Assembly: GCA_029202485.1 (NCBI GenBank)
Contig: CP119313.1
Coordinates: 1,302,001-1,366,000 of the forward strand
Reading direction: 5' to 3'
Source of the DNA: Candidatus Pedobacter colombiensis
Lineage (GTDB): Bacteria > Bacteroidota > Bacteroidia > Sphingobacteriales > Sphingobacteriaceae
Length of the DNA stretch: 64,000 nucleotides
The translations under genes and the position numbers were made by a program. Below the pieces are notes generated by a model, which did no database searches, was not told the origin of the DNA, and saw only the letters and a list, made by a program, of their open reading frames with translations. Positions within the stretch are counted from its first letter, which is position 1, and every line of letters begins with the position of its first letter. Below, piece by piece: positions 35,748 to 45,097 of this stretch.

Positions 35748-36593
35748 TTAGTGTTTCATCATTTTAAGGAATGACGCCAGTTTTGCTTTCATCGCTCTGC
35801 GGTCAACTATAAAATCTAAAAAGCCGTGCTCTAAAACAAACTCAGCAGTTTGGAACCCCTTAGGTAAATCTTTTTTAATCGTTTCTTTAATTACCCTTGG
35901 TCCGGCAAAACCGATCAATGAACCCGGTTCAGCAATATTAATATCACCCAGCATAGCATACGATGCAGTTACACCACCCGTAGTAGGATCTGTTAATAAA
36001 GAGATGTATGGGATTTTAGCCTGACTTAATAAAGCCAGTTTAGCCGAAGTTTTAGCCATTTGCATTAATGAAAATGCAGCCTCCATCATCCTTGCTCCAC
36101 CTGATTTTGAAATCATCAGGAAAGGGATTTTGTGTTTAATACTATAATCAATAGAGCGGGCAATCTTTTCACCCACTACAGATCCCATTGATCCGCCGAT
36201 AAAATTGAAGTCCATGCAGGCAACCACAAGGTCTTCACCTTCGATTTTACCATGAGCAGCCCTTATCGCGTCTTTTAAGCCGGTTTTAGCCATGCTTTCT
36301 ACCAAACGCTCTTTATAAGGCTTACTGTCCGTGAACTCCAATGGATCTCCTGAGGTCAGGTTTGCAAATAGCTCTGTAAATTGATTATTATCAAACAATA
36401 CCTCAAAATATTCTTTAGAACCAACCCGCAAATGATAGCTGCAGTATTGGCAAACATATTTATTTTCTACAAGGTCTGCACTATGTAACGCTTTCTTGCA
36501 ATTAGGGCACTTGTTCCATAAACCATCTGGTGCCTCTTTCTTTTCTTCCGTTAATGTACTGATACCTTTTTTTTCTCTCTTAAACCAAGCCAT
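35748..36593 (-). CDS. accD: Acetyl-CoA carboxylase carboxyltransferase subunit beta
   Basis: The 281-aa product has the N-terminal zinc ribbon (Cys29, Cys32, Cys48, Cys51: CPNC ... CQYC) and the crotonase-like carboxyltransferase domain with SGGARMMEAAFSLMQMAKTSAKL, DPTTGGVTASYAMLGD and IGFAGPRVIKETI. With AccA it transfers CO2 from biotin to acetyl-CoA in fatty acid synthesis. It is a single-gene unit bounded by a terminator, with fbaA divergent upstream. Confidence 0.95.
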   Translation of the reverse strand: MAWFKREKKGISTLTEEKKEAPDGLWNKCPNCKKALHSADLVENKYVCQYCSYHLRVGSKEYFEVLFDNNQFTELFANLTSGDPLEFTDSKPYKERLVESMAKTGLKDAIRAAHGKIEGEDLVVACMDFNFIGGSMGSVVGEKIARSIDYSIKHKIPFLMISKSGGARMMEAAFSLMQMAKTSAKLALLSQAKIPYISLLTDPTTGGVTASYAMLGDINIAEPGSLIGFAGPRVIKETIKKDLPKGFQTAEFVLEHGFLDFIVDRRAMKAKLASFLKMMKH

Positions 36594-36759
36594 GTTATTT
36601 GTTGAAAAATGCGATTACAAAGAAACAAAAAAAAATTAGAACAGTTTAAGGTTGTTTTCATTAGTATGGAACCTCATAATGGTTTCACTAAAAATAATGA
36701 CGATTAACTTGGCCTGTTTGATATTTTTCATAACTTCGGCATATCTAAAATTAAAAATA

Positions 36760-37839
36760 ATGAGTTTAAAAGGCTATAAAGGCGTAATTTACGGAGATGC
36801 TGTTCAGGAGTTGTTTGAACAGGCTAAAAAACATCAGTTTGCTTTACCGGCAGTAAATGTTACAGGAACCAACACCATTAACGCGGTAATGGAAACAGCG
36901 AAAGCAGTTAATTCACCTGTTATGATCCAGTTGTCTAATGGTGGTGCACAGTTTTATGCAGGAAAAACATTAAACAATGACAATTTGAACGCATGTGTGC
37001 TAGGTGCAGTATCGGCAGCGAAACACGTTCATTTATTGGCAGAACATTATGGAGTAGCAGTAGTATTACATACAGACCATGCTGCTAAAAAATTATTGCC
37101 ATGGATTGATGGATTGCTGGACCACGGCGAAAAATTCTTCGCAGAGCATGGTAAGCCATTGTTCTCTTCTCACATGCTTGATCTTTCGGAAGAACCAATC
37201 GAAGAAAACATGGAGATCTCTGCTAAATATTTAGCGCGTATGGCTAAAATGGGCATGACCATCGAAATCGAGCTTGGTGTTACCGGTGGTGAGGAAGATG
37301 GTGTAGACAACAGTGATGTAGATAGCTCTAAATTATATACACAACCTTCAGAAGTAGCCTATGCTTACGAAGAATTGAGTAAAGTAAGCGATAAGTTTAC
37401 TGTTGCAGCAGCATTTGGTAACGTTCATGGTGTATATAAGCCAGGTAATGTTAAGTTACAACCGGTGATCCTTAAAAACTCTCAGGATTTCATCAAAGAG
37501 AAATTTAACCTTACAGCCGAAAAACCAATCAACTTTGTATTCCATGGTGGTTCAGGTTCTTCACAAGAAGAAATCAGAGAAGCAATTTCTTATGGAGCCA
37601 TTAAAATGAATATCGACACCGATATGCAATGGGCAATGTGGGAAGGTATTTTAGATTATTATAAAGCTAATGAAGCTTATCTTCAAGGCCAGATCGGAAA
37701 CCCTGATGGCGAAGATAAACCAAATAAAAAATATTACGATCCACGTGTTTGGTTACGTAAAGGTGAAGAGCAATTTGTTAAACGCTTAACGCAGGCATTT
37801 GAAGATTTAAACTGCAAAAACGCAAGCGATAAGTTATAA
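36760..37839 (+). CDS. fbaA: Class II fructose-bisphosphate aldolase
   Basis: The 359-aa product starts at the ATG at 36760 (MSLKGYKGVIYGDAV). The frame is open 36 codons further upstream but that part does not match the family. Motifs include LHTDHAAKK (zinc His and catalytic Asp region), EIELGVTGGEEDGVD, AAAFGNVHGVYKPGNV, FHGGSGSSQEEI and NIDTDMQWA. It cleaves fructose-1,6-bisphosphate to DHAP and glyceraldehyde-3-P. Length fits the long class IIA type. Confidence 0.94.
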   Translation: MSLKGYKGVIYGDAVQELFEQAKKHQFALPAVNVTGTNTINAVMETAKAVNSPVMIQLSNGGAQFYAGKTLNNDNLNACVLGAVSAAKHVHLLAEHYGVAVVLHTDHAAKKLLPWIDGLLDHGEKFFAEHGKPLFSSHMLDLSEEPIEENMEISAKYLARMAKMGMTIEIELGVTGGEEDGVDNSDVDSSKLYTQPSEVAYAYEELSKVSDKFTVAAAFGNVHGVYKPGNVKLQPVILKNSQDFIKEKFNLTAEKPINFVFHGGSGSSQEEIREAISYGAIKMNIDTDMQWAMWEGILDYYKANEAYLQGQIGNPDGEDKPNKKYYDPRVWLRKGEEQFVKRLTQAFEDLNCKNASDKL

Positions 37840-37854
37840 TTTTCGATATTAAAA

Positions 37855-37894
37855 AAATAAAGCGCTGCAAGACTACTCTTGTGGCGCTTTATTT
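37855..37894 (+). terminator. Terminator after the aldolase gene
   Basis: AAATAAAGCGC (37855-37865) pairs with GCGCTTTATTT (37884-37894), and inner pairing extends the stem to about 18 bp with a CTAC loop. Confidence 0.82.
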
Positions 37895-37899
37895 GTTAA

Positions 37900-38337
37900 A
37901 TGAAAGCTATGGAAACCGAACTTCAGGTAATTAAAATAAAGAATGAAGCAGATCTTGAAAAAGCATTTGCTGTAAGGAAAAAGGTATTTGTTGAAGAACA
38001 AAACTGTCCACCAGAATTGGAATGGGAAAACGAAGACGTATCGACTCATTTTCTGGCCGAACTAAATGGTGTACCTTGTGGTGCCTGCCGTTGGCGTAAA
38101 ACCGATGCCGGCTATAAACTAGAGCGTTTTGCAGTGTTAAAAGAATTTAGAGGAAAAAAGATAGGACAGGCACTGGTTGCAGCAGCACTTGCCGATTTGC
38201 CGGACAGTGCCCATTACATTTACCTCAATGCTCAATTGGATGCCATGGGCCTATATTCCAGATTTGGCTTTGTAGCCGAAGGAGAACAGTTTGAAGAAGC
38301 CGGAATCCAGCACTTTAAAATGGTAAAAAAAGGGTAG
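37900..38337 (+). CDS. GNAT family N-acetyltransferase
   Basis: The 145-aa product shows the acetyl-CoA-binding pattern LERFAVLKEFRGKKIGQALVAAAL (R/QxxGxG/A-type) and the C-terminal YLNAQLDAMGLYSRFGFVAEGEQFEEAGIQHFKM. Its N-terminal half (RKKVFVEEQNCPPELEWE) is typical of ElaA-like/YjcF-like members. A second ATG at 37909 could be the start; the first is only 5 bp after the terminator stem. The substrate is unknown. Confidence 0.85.
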   Translation: MKAMETELQVIKIKNEADLEKAFAVRKKVFVEEQNCPPELEWENEDVSTHFLAELNGVPCGACRWRKTDAGYKLERFAVLKEFRGKKIGQALVAAALADLPDSAHYIYLNAQLDAMGLYSRFGFVAEGEQFEEAGIQHFKMVKKG

Positions 38338-38359
38338 TCCGTTTTGTTGGCGGTAAATG

Positions 38360-39241
38360 CTATAAAAATACTTTGCCGGAGAAGCGTAAGGCCTCCTGCC
38401 ACTTATCCATATTCAGGTTTAGGATTTCTCCCTTACTGTTTAGATAACTGATCAGATCTTCCGTCGCCATGTTACCGGTTAAATCATCTGCGGCCATTGG
38501 GCAACCACCAAAACCTTTCAAAGCACTGTCAAAACGTTTGCAGCCACTTTCGTAGGCAGCCTGTATTTTTTCAAAGCGGGTATTGGGGGTACTGTGTAAA
38601 TGAAGGCCAATTTCAACGTTTTTAGCCTGATCGCTGTGCTCAAAACGTTGAACCAGCGAGGGGAGGATTTCTTTTATTTTTTCCGGAGTAGATACCCCGG
38701 TGGTATCAGATAAGGCCAGTATCTGAGCGCCATTTTGTACCAACTCATCCGCCCATCTTTCTATAATTTCTACATTCCACTCATCTCCATAAGGATTTCC
38801 AAAACCCATAGATAAATAGATGACTGCCGTTTTATCACGTTTGCTACACAACTCTAAAAGCCGCTTCACGGTATCCAATGATTGAGCAATGCTGGAATTT
38901 GTATTGCGTTGCTGGAAAGTCTCAGAAATAGAAAAAGGGAAACCAAGGTAATTAATCTCCGGATGTATCGAAGCCTCTTCAGCACCTCTTAAATTGGCTA
39001 CAATGGCCAGTAACTTTGACGTTGTGCTTCCTAAATCAAGTTTTGATAACACTTCGGCAGTATCCCGAAGTTGTGGAATTGCCTTTGGTGAAACAAAACT
39101 GCCAAAATCTATGGTATCAAAACCCACTTGCAGCAGTAAATTAATATAAGCAGCCTTTAAATCCGTGTCAATAAAATCATGGATGCCTTGCATTGCATCC
39201 CTTGGACATTCAATCAGTTTAATGGTTTGTTGTTGAATCAT
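38360..39241 (-). CDS. Hydroxymethylglutaryl-CoA lyase-like protein
   Basis: The 293-aa TIM-barrel aldolase has the N-terminal metal motif ECPRDAMQG (cf. VEVGPRDGLQ), LALSDTTGVSTPEKI, EIGLHLHSTPNTRFEKI with the metal His-x-His, and the catalytic Cys loop GGCPMAADDLTGNMATEDL. HMG-CoA lyase cleaves HMG-CoA to acetoacetate and acetyl-CoA in leucine breakdown; leucine dehydrogenase is encoded 13 kb away. Its start overlaps the upstream NDH-2 gene by 23 bp. Confidence 0.86.
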   Translation of the reverse strand: MIQQQTIKLIECPRDAMQGIHDFIDTDLKAAYINLLLQVGFDTIDFGSFVSPKAIPQLRDTAEVLSKLDLGSTTSKLLAIVANLRGAEEASIHPEINYLGFPFSISETFQQRNTNSSIAQSLDTVKRLLELCSKRDKTAVIYLSMGFGNPYGDEWNVEIIERWADELVQNGAQILALSDTTGVSTPEKIKEILPSLVQRFEHSDQAKNVEIGLHLHSTPNTRFEKIQAAYESGCKRFDSALKGFGGCPMAADDLTGNMATEDLISYLNSKGEILNLNMDKWQEALRFSGKVFL

Positions 39242-40544
39242 GAGGAGTAGATATTTCTTCTAAGTCTTTAGGGTGGATAAACGGACGGATAATAAGTCTG
39301 GTGCCCCGGTCGTAACTAAAATAGCTCCATACCCAGTTTACAAACACCACCAGTTTATTTCTAAATCCTACCAGCGTCATCAAATGTACAAACATCCAGG
39401 TAAACCAGGCAAATATACCCTGAAATCTGATCTTATGTATGTCTACCACCGCTCTGTTCCTTCCAACCGTGGCCATGGTGCCTTTATCGAAATATTTAAA
39501 AGGTTCTACCGGTTTCTTCTCAATGATGTTTAATAGGTTTTTAGCCAGCATTTTTCCCTGCTGTATGGCAGCAGGGGCAACCCCCGGGTGCCCGTTAGGG
39601 AATTCCGGGCTAATCATGGCTGCAACATCGCCAATGGCATAAATGTTCGTATAACCATCAACAAGGTTTACTTCATTCACCTTTAGCCGGTTTCCTCTGA
39701 CTATTATTTCGGTGTTTAGCCCATCAAGCACTACACCTTTTACTCCGGCCGACCAGATTACTGTTGATGAAGGGATTTTTTGCCCATCCACCAGGCTTAA
39801 AACATTCCCATCATAAGCCTGAACCCTTGAATTGTTCATAATGGTAACACCCAGTTCCGTTAAAAATTTTGCAGCTTTTTGCTGAGCTTCGACAGACATA
39901 GCAGCTAATAATGCTGGCGAGCCCTCAATCAGATAGATATTAATATCGTTAATGTCCAGATCTGGGTAATCACTTTTTAGTACATGCTTCTTCAACTCGG
40001 CCAGGGCACCGGAGGTTTCGACACCCGTTGGTCCGCCTCCAACTATCACAAAGTTCATCAGCTGTTTCTTTAATTCCGGATCACCTGGAATCTGTGCAGC
40101 CTCCAGATTTTGCAAAATTAAGCTCCTTAGGTTTAAAGCTTCCGGAATGGATTTCATGGGCATGGCATTGAGCTCAATTTCGTTTTGCCCAAAAAAATTA
40201 CTTGTAGAACCGGTGGCCAACACCAAATAATCATATTCAATCGGACCAATAGTAGTCTCAATGATGTTTTCAGCGGCATTCACTTTCTTTACCTCAGTTA
40301 CCCTAAAAGTTAGGTTTTTATGACCTTTAAAGATTTTTCTTAAAGGAAAAGCAATGGAATCGGCTTCTAAACCTCCAGTGGCTACCTGGTAAAGTAGCGG
40401 CTGGAAAGTATGGTAATTATGTTTGTCAAGCATAATTACCTCTACCGCTTTACTGCATAGTTTTTTAGCGAGTTCAATACCGCCAAATCCACCTCCTACA
40501 ATAACAATTCTTGGTTTACTGCCTTTTGGGAAATGTTGCTCCAT
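39219..40544 (-). CDS. Type II NADH dehydrogenase-like FAD oxidoreductase
   Basis: The 441-aa product has two dinucleotide motifs, IVIVGGGFGGIELAKKL near the N terminus (FAD) and FVIVGGGPTGVETSGALAEL in the middle (NADH). It also has IYAIGDVAAM (flavin end) and a C-terminal hydrophobic stretch (FAWFTWMFVHLMTLVGF) expected to anchor it to the inner membrane. It passes electrons from NADH to quinone without pumping protons. A single-gene promoter is likely upstream; secDF ends about 100 bp before it. Confidence 0.9.
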   Translation of the reverse strand: MEQHFPKGSKPRIVIVGGGFGGIELAKKLCSKAVEVIMLDKHNYHTFQPLLYQVATGGLEADSIAFPLRKIFKGHKNLTFRVTEVKKVNAAENIIETTIGPIEYDYLVLATGSTSNFFGQNEIELNAMPMKSIPEALNLRSLILQNLEAAQIPGDPELKKQLMNFVIVGGGPTGVETSGALAELKKHVLKSDYPDLDINDINIYLIEGSPALLAAMSVEAQQKAAKFLTELGVTIMNNSRVQAYDGNVLSLVDGQKIPSSTVIWSAGVKGVVLDGLNTEIIVRGNRLKVNEVNLVDGYTNIYAIGDVAAMISPEFPNGHPGVAPAAIQQGKMLAKNLLNIIEKKPVEPFKYFDKGTMATVGRNRAVVDIHKIRFQGIFAWFTWMFVHLMTLVGFRNKLVVFVNWVWSYFSYDRGTRLIIRPFIHPKDLEEISTPHDSTTNH

Positions 40545-40593
40545 AATCTTAGGTTTCAGTAAATATACACAGCAACAATTAGACCTAAAACAG

Positions 40594-40621
40594 CAAAGGC
40601 ATCCTTTTCGGGATGCCTTTG
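40594..40621 (-). terminator. Terminator after secDF
   Basis: CAAAGGCATCC (40594-40604) pairs with GGATGCCTTTG (40611-40621), loop 6 nt, located just past the secDF stop on the minus strand. Confidence 0.75.
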
Positions 40622-40641
40622 TCTATGATAGTAGGTTATAC

Positions 40642-43617
40642 TTATTTTTTAGCTTTTGCTACTTTGGCTTCGCCAAGATCTAATACGATCGGAGTAGAGA
40701 TACACAATGATGAGTAGGTACCAATAATACGACCAATTAATAAGGCGAATATAAATCCGCGGATACTTGCTCCACCGAAGATAAAGATCACTAACAATAC
40801 AAAGAATACAGTTAATGAAGTCAGGATAGTACGACTTAATGTGCTGTTCAATGCAAAGTTGATCAATGTTTCTCTTTCTTTTCCATGTAGATCCTCTTTA
40901 CCAGATTCTGCTAGTTTCTCACGGATCCTGTCGAATACAACAACCGTTTCAGTCATGGTATAACCCATTACCGTTAAAATAGCAGCGATGAAATCCTGAC
41001 CAATCTCTAAAGAGAATGGAAGCATACCATCTAATACGGTATAGAAAGATAGTACCAATAATACGTCGTGGAACAAAGCGATAACCGCACCTAAACCGTA
41101 GTTTAATTTCTTAAACCTTACCACGATGTAAATAAACATCACTAAACAAGAGAATAAGATAGCACCGTAAGCACTGTAAAGAATGTCACTCGCGATAACA
41201 GGACCCACTTTCTCATTACTTTGAATAGTGTAATTCACACCTGTTTTAGTCAAACCTGTTTTTAAAGCAGCTTCAACGGTTTTATCAGCGTTGATATCAG
41301 CATCAGTGATATGGAAAGTAGTCGTGATTTTTAATTCATTATCAGCACCGGCAGTTTTTACAATGGTTTCCGATTCAGGGAAAACATCTGCCAATTTAGC
41401 TTTTACATCTTCAGTGTGCATTCCTTTATCGAAATGTACGATGTAAGTTCTACCACCTTTAAAGTCGATACCAAGGTTTAAACCACCATTTTTGAAATAG
41501 AAGATGAAACCTAAAAGGATGATAGCTCCAGAGATAGTATAATAAAGCTTTCTGTGTCCAACGAAGTTAAAAGCAATGTTTTTAAATGCGTGGATCGTGT
41601 GTTTGTTACCAAAAGTAATGTCTACTTTTTTGTTTAATAAACTATCGAATACTAAACGAGAGATCAATACTGCACAGAATAATGAAGATAAGATACCGAT
41701 ACATAATGTAGTTGCGAAACCTTGAACAGGACCGCTACCAAATACATAAAGGATAACACCCAATACCAATACGGTAACGTTCGAGTCAATGATAGAAGAC
41801 ATTGCATGTTTGAAACCTTCTTTGATCGCTACCGGAGTAGATTTACCTAAAGTAAGTTCTTCCCTTACACGTTCAAAGATCAGGATGTTTGCATCTACTG
41901 ATAAACCGATTACCAATACGATACCTGCAATACCAGGTAAAGTTAGTACAGCACCTAGTGATACCAAAATACCCATGATGAAGAACAAGTTGATCACCAA
42001 TGCAAGGTTAGCAACCCATCCTGCTTTATTGTAATACAAAGCCATGAAGATCAGGATCACCACAAACGCAAGTACGAATGACAATAAACCATTGTGAATA
42101 GCCGCTTCACCTAAAGATGGACCAACTACGAATTCACCAACGATTTTTGCAGGTGCAGGTAATTTACCAGCCTTTAAAATGTTAGCTAAATCCTGAGTAT
42201 CGTTTTGTGTAAAGTTACCAGTGATAGAAGAAATACCATTAGGAATTTCGTTCTGAACAGTAGGAGCAGAGTAAACCGTGTTATCTAAAACAATCGCAAT
42301 TGCTTTTTTATCATCTTGATTTGCAGAAGCTTCAGCAGTAATTTTTTTCCATTTAGCAGCACCATCACCAGTCATGTACATGGTTACCTCTGGACGTCCT
42401 TTCTGATCGAAGTCATGACGGGCATCACTAATTGCATCACCACCTAAATCTGGTTTACCATCTAAAGAAGTAACTTTGATTGCATATAGTTCAAAAATCT
42501 TGCTTGGAGATTGAGGACCTAAATCAGCAGGCTTAGCACTCCACATGAACTTGTAGGTCTGAGGAATGATCGCAGCGATCTCTGGTCTTTTAAAGAATGC
42601 ATTTACTTTAGCAGTATCTTTTTGAGCAACCCAACCAACAACCGGTCCCGGACGTAATTGAGGTTGACCATTTTCACCTTGATAAGTAGGAATGTTTAAT
42701 ACAGCGAATAATGGATTAGACTTTGCAGCTTCGTTGTTTTTTAAGCCGGTTGAATCTTTAGCCTCAGTTTTTTTAGCCAGGCCAGCTAATTTACTTCCGC
42801 TTTTAGCAGTAGTATCTTTTGCAGCACTTGCAACAGAGGTTGTATCTTTTAAAGTTAAAGCAAGCGTTTTGTTGATGTTTTCTAAAACAGGGTATACTTC
42901 ATTATTTTGGTATACTTGCCAGAATTGCAATTCAGCAGAACCTTGTAATAATTTATGTACACGCTCTTTGTCCTGAACACCTGGCATCTCAATCAGGATA
43001 CGGTTGGTACCTTCTTGTTTTTGCATGTTCGGACTCACTACACCGAAACCATCGATACGGCTTCTGATAATTATGAATGAGCGGTCGATTGCACTTGTAG
43101 CTTCTTTAGATAAAAAGCTTTTTACTTCAGAATTGCTTGCATTAGGCTTAAGCAATTTTGCATTGTCCTGGTTAGAGAAGAAATCTACCAGTTTTTTGTT
43201 TGGCTCTAATTTTTCAAATTCGTTTACAAACAAATTGATGAAATCTTTACCACCTGCATTTAGCTGCTGTTGTGCAATAGCTAATGCTTTGTTAAAATTA
43301 GCATCATCAGTATTTCCGGCTAAAGATTTAACCAGCTCACCTAACGAAATTTCCATCGTTACGTTCATACCACCTTTAAGGTCTAACCCAAGGTTAATTT
43401 CTTTTGCTTTACAGAACTGATAATTAAAACCTAAAAGCGGATAAACCGGCACAGTGGCCATTGAGTCTAAATAAGCTTTTTCTTTTTCAACGTCTCCTTT
43501 AGCATAAGCTTTTGCGTCTTTTTCAACCTTAGAGGTAACAAAGTTGAATGAGAGAGAATACACACAGACAATACCTAGTAGTATTGCCATAAATTTAATA
43601 AAACCTTTACCCTGCAT
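40642..43617 (-). CDS. secDF: Fused protein-export membrane protein SecDF
   Basis: The 991-aa fusion covers both SecD (about 1-640) and SecF (about 660-985). The SecD part has an N-terminal helix, a P1 periplasmic domain with GLDLKGGMNVTMEI, and the membrane block with GIAGIVLVIGLSVDANILIFERVREEL. The SecF part has LGIDFKGGRTYIVHF, MGYTMTETVVVFDRIREKL and LSRTILTSLTVFFVLL. An Ala/Lys/Ser-rich insertion (about 265-300) is specific to this group. It uses the proton gradient to pull exported proteins through SecYEG. A -7 box TAGATTTG lies upstream (plus 43669-43676). Confidence 0.95.
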   Translation of the reverse strand: MQGKGFIKFMAILLGIVCVYSLSFNFVTSKVEKDAKAYAKGDVEKEKAYLDSMATVPVYPLLGFNYQFCKAKEINLGLDLKGGMNVTMEISLGELVKSLAGNTDDANFNKALAIAQQQLNAGGKDFINLFVNEFEKLEPNKKLVDFFSNQDNAKLLKPNASNSEVKSFLSKEATSAIDRSFIIIRSRIDGFGVVSPNMQKQEGTNRILIEMPGVQDKERVHKLLQGSAELQFWQVYQNNEVYPVLENINKTLALTLKDTTSVASAAKDTTAKSGSKLAGLAKKTEAKDSTGLKNNEAAKSNPLFAVLNIPTYQGENGQPQLRPGPVVGWVAQKDTAKVNAFFKRPEIAAIIPQTYKFMWSAKPADLGPQSPSKIFELYAIKVTSLDGKPDLGGDAISDARHDFDQKGRPEVTMYMTGDGAAKWKKITAEASANQDDKKAIAIVLDNTVYSAPTVQNEIPNGISSITGNFTQNDTQDLANILKAGKLPAPAKIVGEFVVGPSLGEAAIHNGLLSFVLAFVVILIFMALYYNKAGWVANLALVINLFFIMGILVSLGAVLTLPGIAGIVLVIGLSVDANILIFERVREELTLGKSTPVAIKEGFKHAMSSIIDSNVTVLVLGVILYVFGSGPVQGFATTLCIGILSSLFCAVLISRLVFDSLLNKKVDITFGNKHTIHAFKNIAFNFVGHRKLYYTISGAIILLGFIFYFKNGGLNLGIDFKGGRTYIVHFDKGMHTEDVKAKLADVFPESETIVKTAGADNELKITTTFHITDADINADKTVEAALKTGLTKTGVNYTIQSNEKVGPVIASDILYSAYGAILFSCLVMFIYIVVRFKKLNYGLGAVIALFHDVLLVLSFYTVLDGMLPFSLEIGQDFIAAILTVMGYTMTETVVVFDRIREKLAESGKEDLHGKERETLINFALNSTLSRTILTSLTVFFVLLVIFIFGGASIRGFIFALLIGRIIGTYSSLCISTPIVLDLGEAKVAKAKK

Positions 43618-43668
43618 TTGTTTGTAATTATTAGTCTATATATGCTATATATTTTTTTAACAAGTCGG

Positions 43669-43676
43669 CAAATCTA
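43669..43676 (-). promoter_or_regulatory. -7 box for secDF
   Basis: TAGATTTG on the minus strand is an exact TAnnTTTG match, 52 bp upstream of the secDF start codon. No exact TTTG is seen at -33. Confidence 0.45.
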
Positions 43677-43730
43677 ATTATTTTTTTAATTAATAGGCCA
43701 CCTTATTGATTTTTTATTAAAGAGGCTCAA

Positions 43731-44216
43731 CTATTTGCGTAGAAGTGTCGAAAAAGTGTAAGCTACACGATTTTTTTCATCCGGCAGATGTTTTTCTACA
43801 CTTGTTTCTTCCCAGATGTTGAAATCAATTTCAGGAAAAAAGGCGTCAGCCTCATAGCTTTCGTGAACTCTGGTCAGATAGATGCGATCGGTGATCGTCA
43901 TGGCAGATTTATAGATTTCGGCACCACCAACGATAAATACCTCCTCTTCGCTTGCGCAAAGGGCAATTGCAGCCTCAATGTTGTTGGTTACCTCAGCTCC
44001 CGGTATTTCTAATCCGGCTGTTCTGGTCACTACAATATTGCGTCTGTTTGGCAATGGCTTGCCAATAGAATCGAAAGTTTTTCGACCCATAATAACGGTA
44101 TGGCCCGAGGTGATTTGTTTAAAATGTTTTAAATCGTTTGGCAAGTACCAAAGCAGTTGGTTATCTTTTCCTATGGCATTGTTTTCGGCAATGGCTACAA
44201 CTATTGAAATGATCAT
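43731..44216 (-). CDS. folA: Dihydrofolate reductase
   Basis: The 161-aa product starts MIISIVVAIAENNAIGKDNQLLWYLPNDLKHFK, then VIMGRKTFDSIGKPLPNRRNIVVTR and VFIVGGAEIYK, the complete DHFR fold with Asp28 as the active-site acid. It regenerates tetrahydrofolate consumed by the adjacent thymidylate synthase. Its ATG overlaps the thyA stop by 4 bp, so the pair is translationally coupled. Confidence 0.96.
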   Translation of the reverse strand: MIISIVVAIAENNAIGKDNQLLWYLPNDLKHFKQITSGHTVIMGRKTFDSIGKPLPNRRNIVVTRTAGLEIPGAEVTNNIEAAIALCASEEEVFIVGGAEIYKSAMTITDRIYLTRVHESYEADAFFPEIDFNIWEETSVEKHLPDEKNRVAYTFSTLLRK

Positions 44217-45007
44217 ACGGCAACTGCTCCTTTAATATGTGGGTGGGCATCATAATCCGTTAATGTAAAATCTTCATATTTAAAATTGAAGATATCCTTT
44301 ACTTCAGGATTGATGTGCATTGTGGGTAGTTTTTTAGTGTCACGACTCAATTGCAGTTTGGCCTGCTCAATGTGGTTGTTGTATAAATGGGCATCACCAA
44401 GGGTATGGATGAAATCACCATACGCTAAGCCGCATACCTGAGCCACCATCATGGTTAGCAAAGCGTAAGATGCAATGTTAAAAGGAACACCTAAAAATAT
44501 ATCGGCACTGCGTTGATAAAGTTGACAGCTTAATTTTCCATCAGCTACATAAAACTGAAAGAAAGCATGACAAGGTGGAAGCGCCATGTTTTCAATTTCG
44601 GCCACATTCCATGCCGAAACAATAATTCTTCTTGAATCAGGGTTGTTTTTAATGGTATTTATGATTTGTGCAATCTGATCGATATGGCCGCCATCGGGTT
44701 TAGGCCATGAACGCCATTGCGAACCATAAACAGGACCCAGGTCGCCATTTTCATCTGCCCATTCATCCCATATCTTCACACCATTGTCTTTTAAATATTT
44801 GATATTGGTATCGCCGCTCAAAAACCAGATCAACTCATGTATGATGGATTTTAAATGCAGCTTTTTTGTAGTTACCATAGGGAAACCCTCTTGCAGGTTA
44901 AACCGCATCTGATAGCCAAATACGCTAATTGTTCCGGTTCCGGTACGGTCATGTTTCTGTGTGCCATGATCCAGCACATGCTGCATTAAATCTAAATATT
45001 GCTTCAT
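44213..45007 (-). CDS. thyA: Thymidylate synthase
   Basis: The 264-aa product matches E. coli ThyA in length and landmarks: the active-site Cys146 in MALPPCHAFFQFYV, RSADIFLGVPFNIASYALL, and the dUMP-binding SRRIIVSAWN. It methylates dUMP to dTMP. It is the first gene of the thyA-folA operon, with a 90-bp spacer to the unrecognised gene upstream. Confidence 0.97.
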   Translation of the reverse strand: MKQYLDLMQHVLDHGTQKHDRTGTGTISVFGYQMRFNLQEGFPMVTTKKLHLKSIIHELIWFLSGDTNIKYLKDNGVKIWDEWADENGDLGPVYGSQWRSWPKPDGGHIDQIAQIINTIKNNPDSRRIIVSAWNVAEIENMALPPCHAFFQFYVADGKLSCQLYQRSADIFLGVPFNIASYALLTMMVAQVCGLAYGDFIHTLGDAHLYNNHIEQAKLQLSRDTKKLPTMHINPEVKDIFNFKYEDFTLTDYDAHPHIKGAVAV

Positions 45008-45097
45008 AATTGTTTAACAGGGGTAAACCCAAGACAAAAGTACATAATATTAGGGATGTTTGAAGCCCTTAGATACCTAAAAATCAACATAGGGGGA

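Noticed and set aside
36652..36759. 36-codon N-terminal extension of the class II aldolase
   Set aside because: The family start MSLKGYKGV matches the ATG at 36760, and the extension is hydrophobic and unlike any aldolase.
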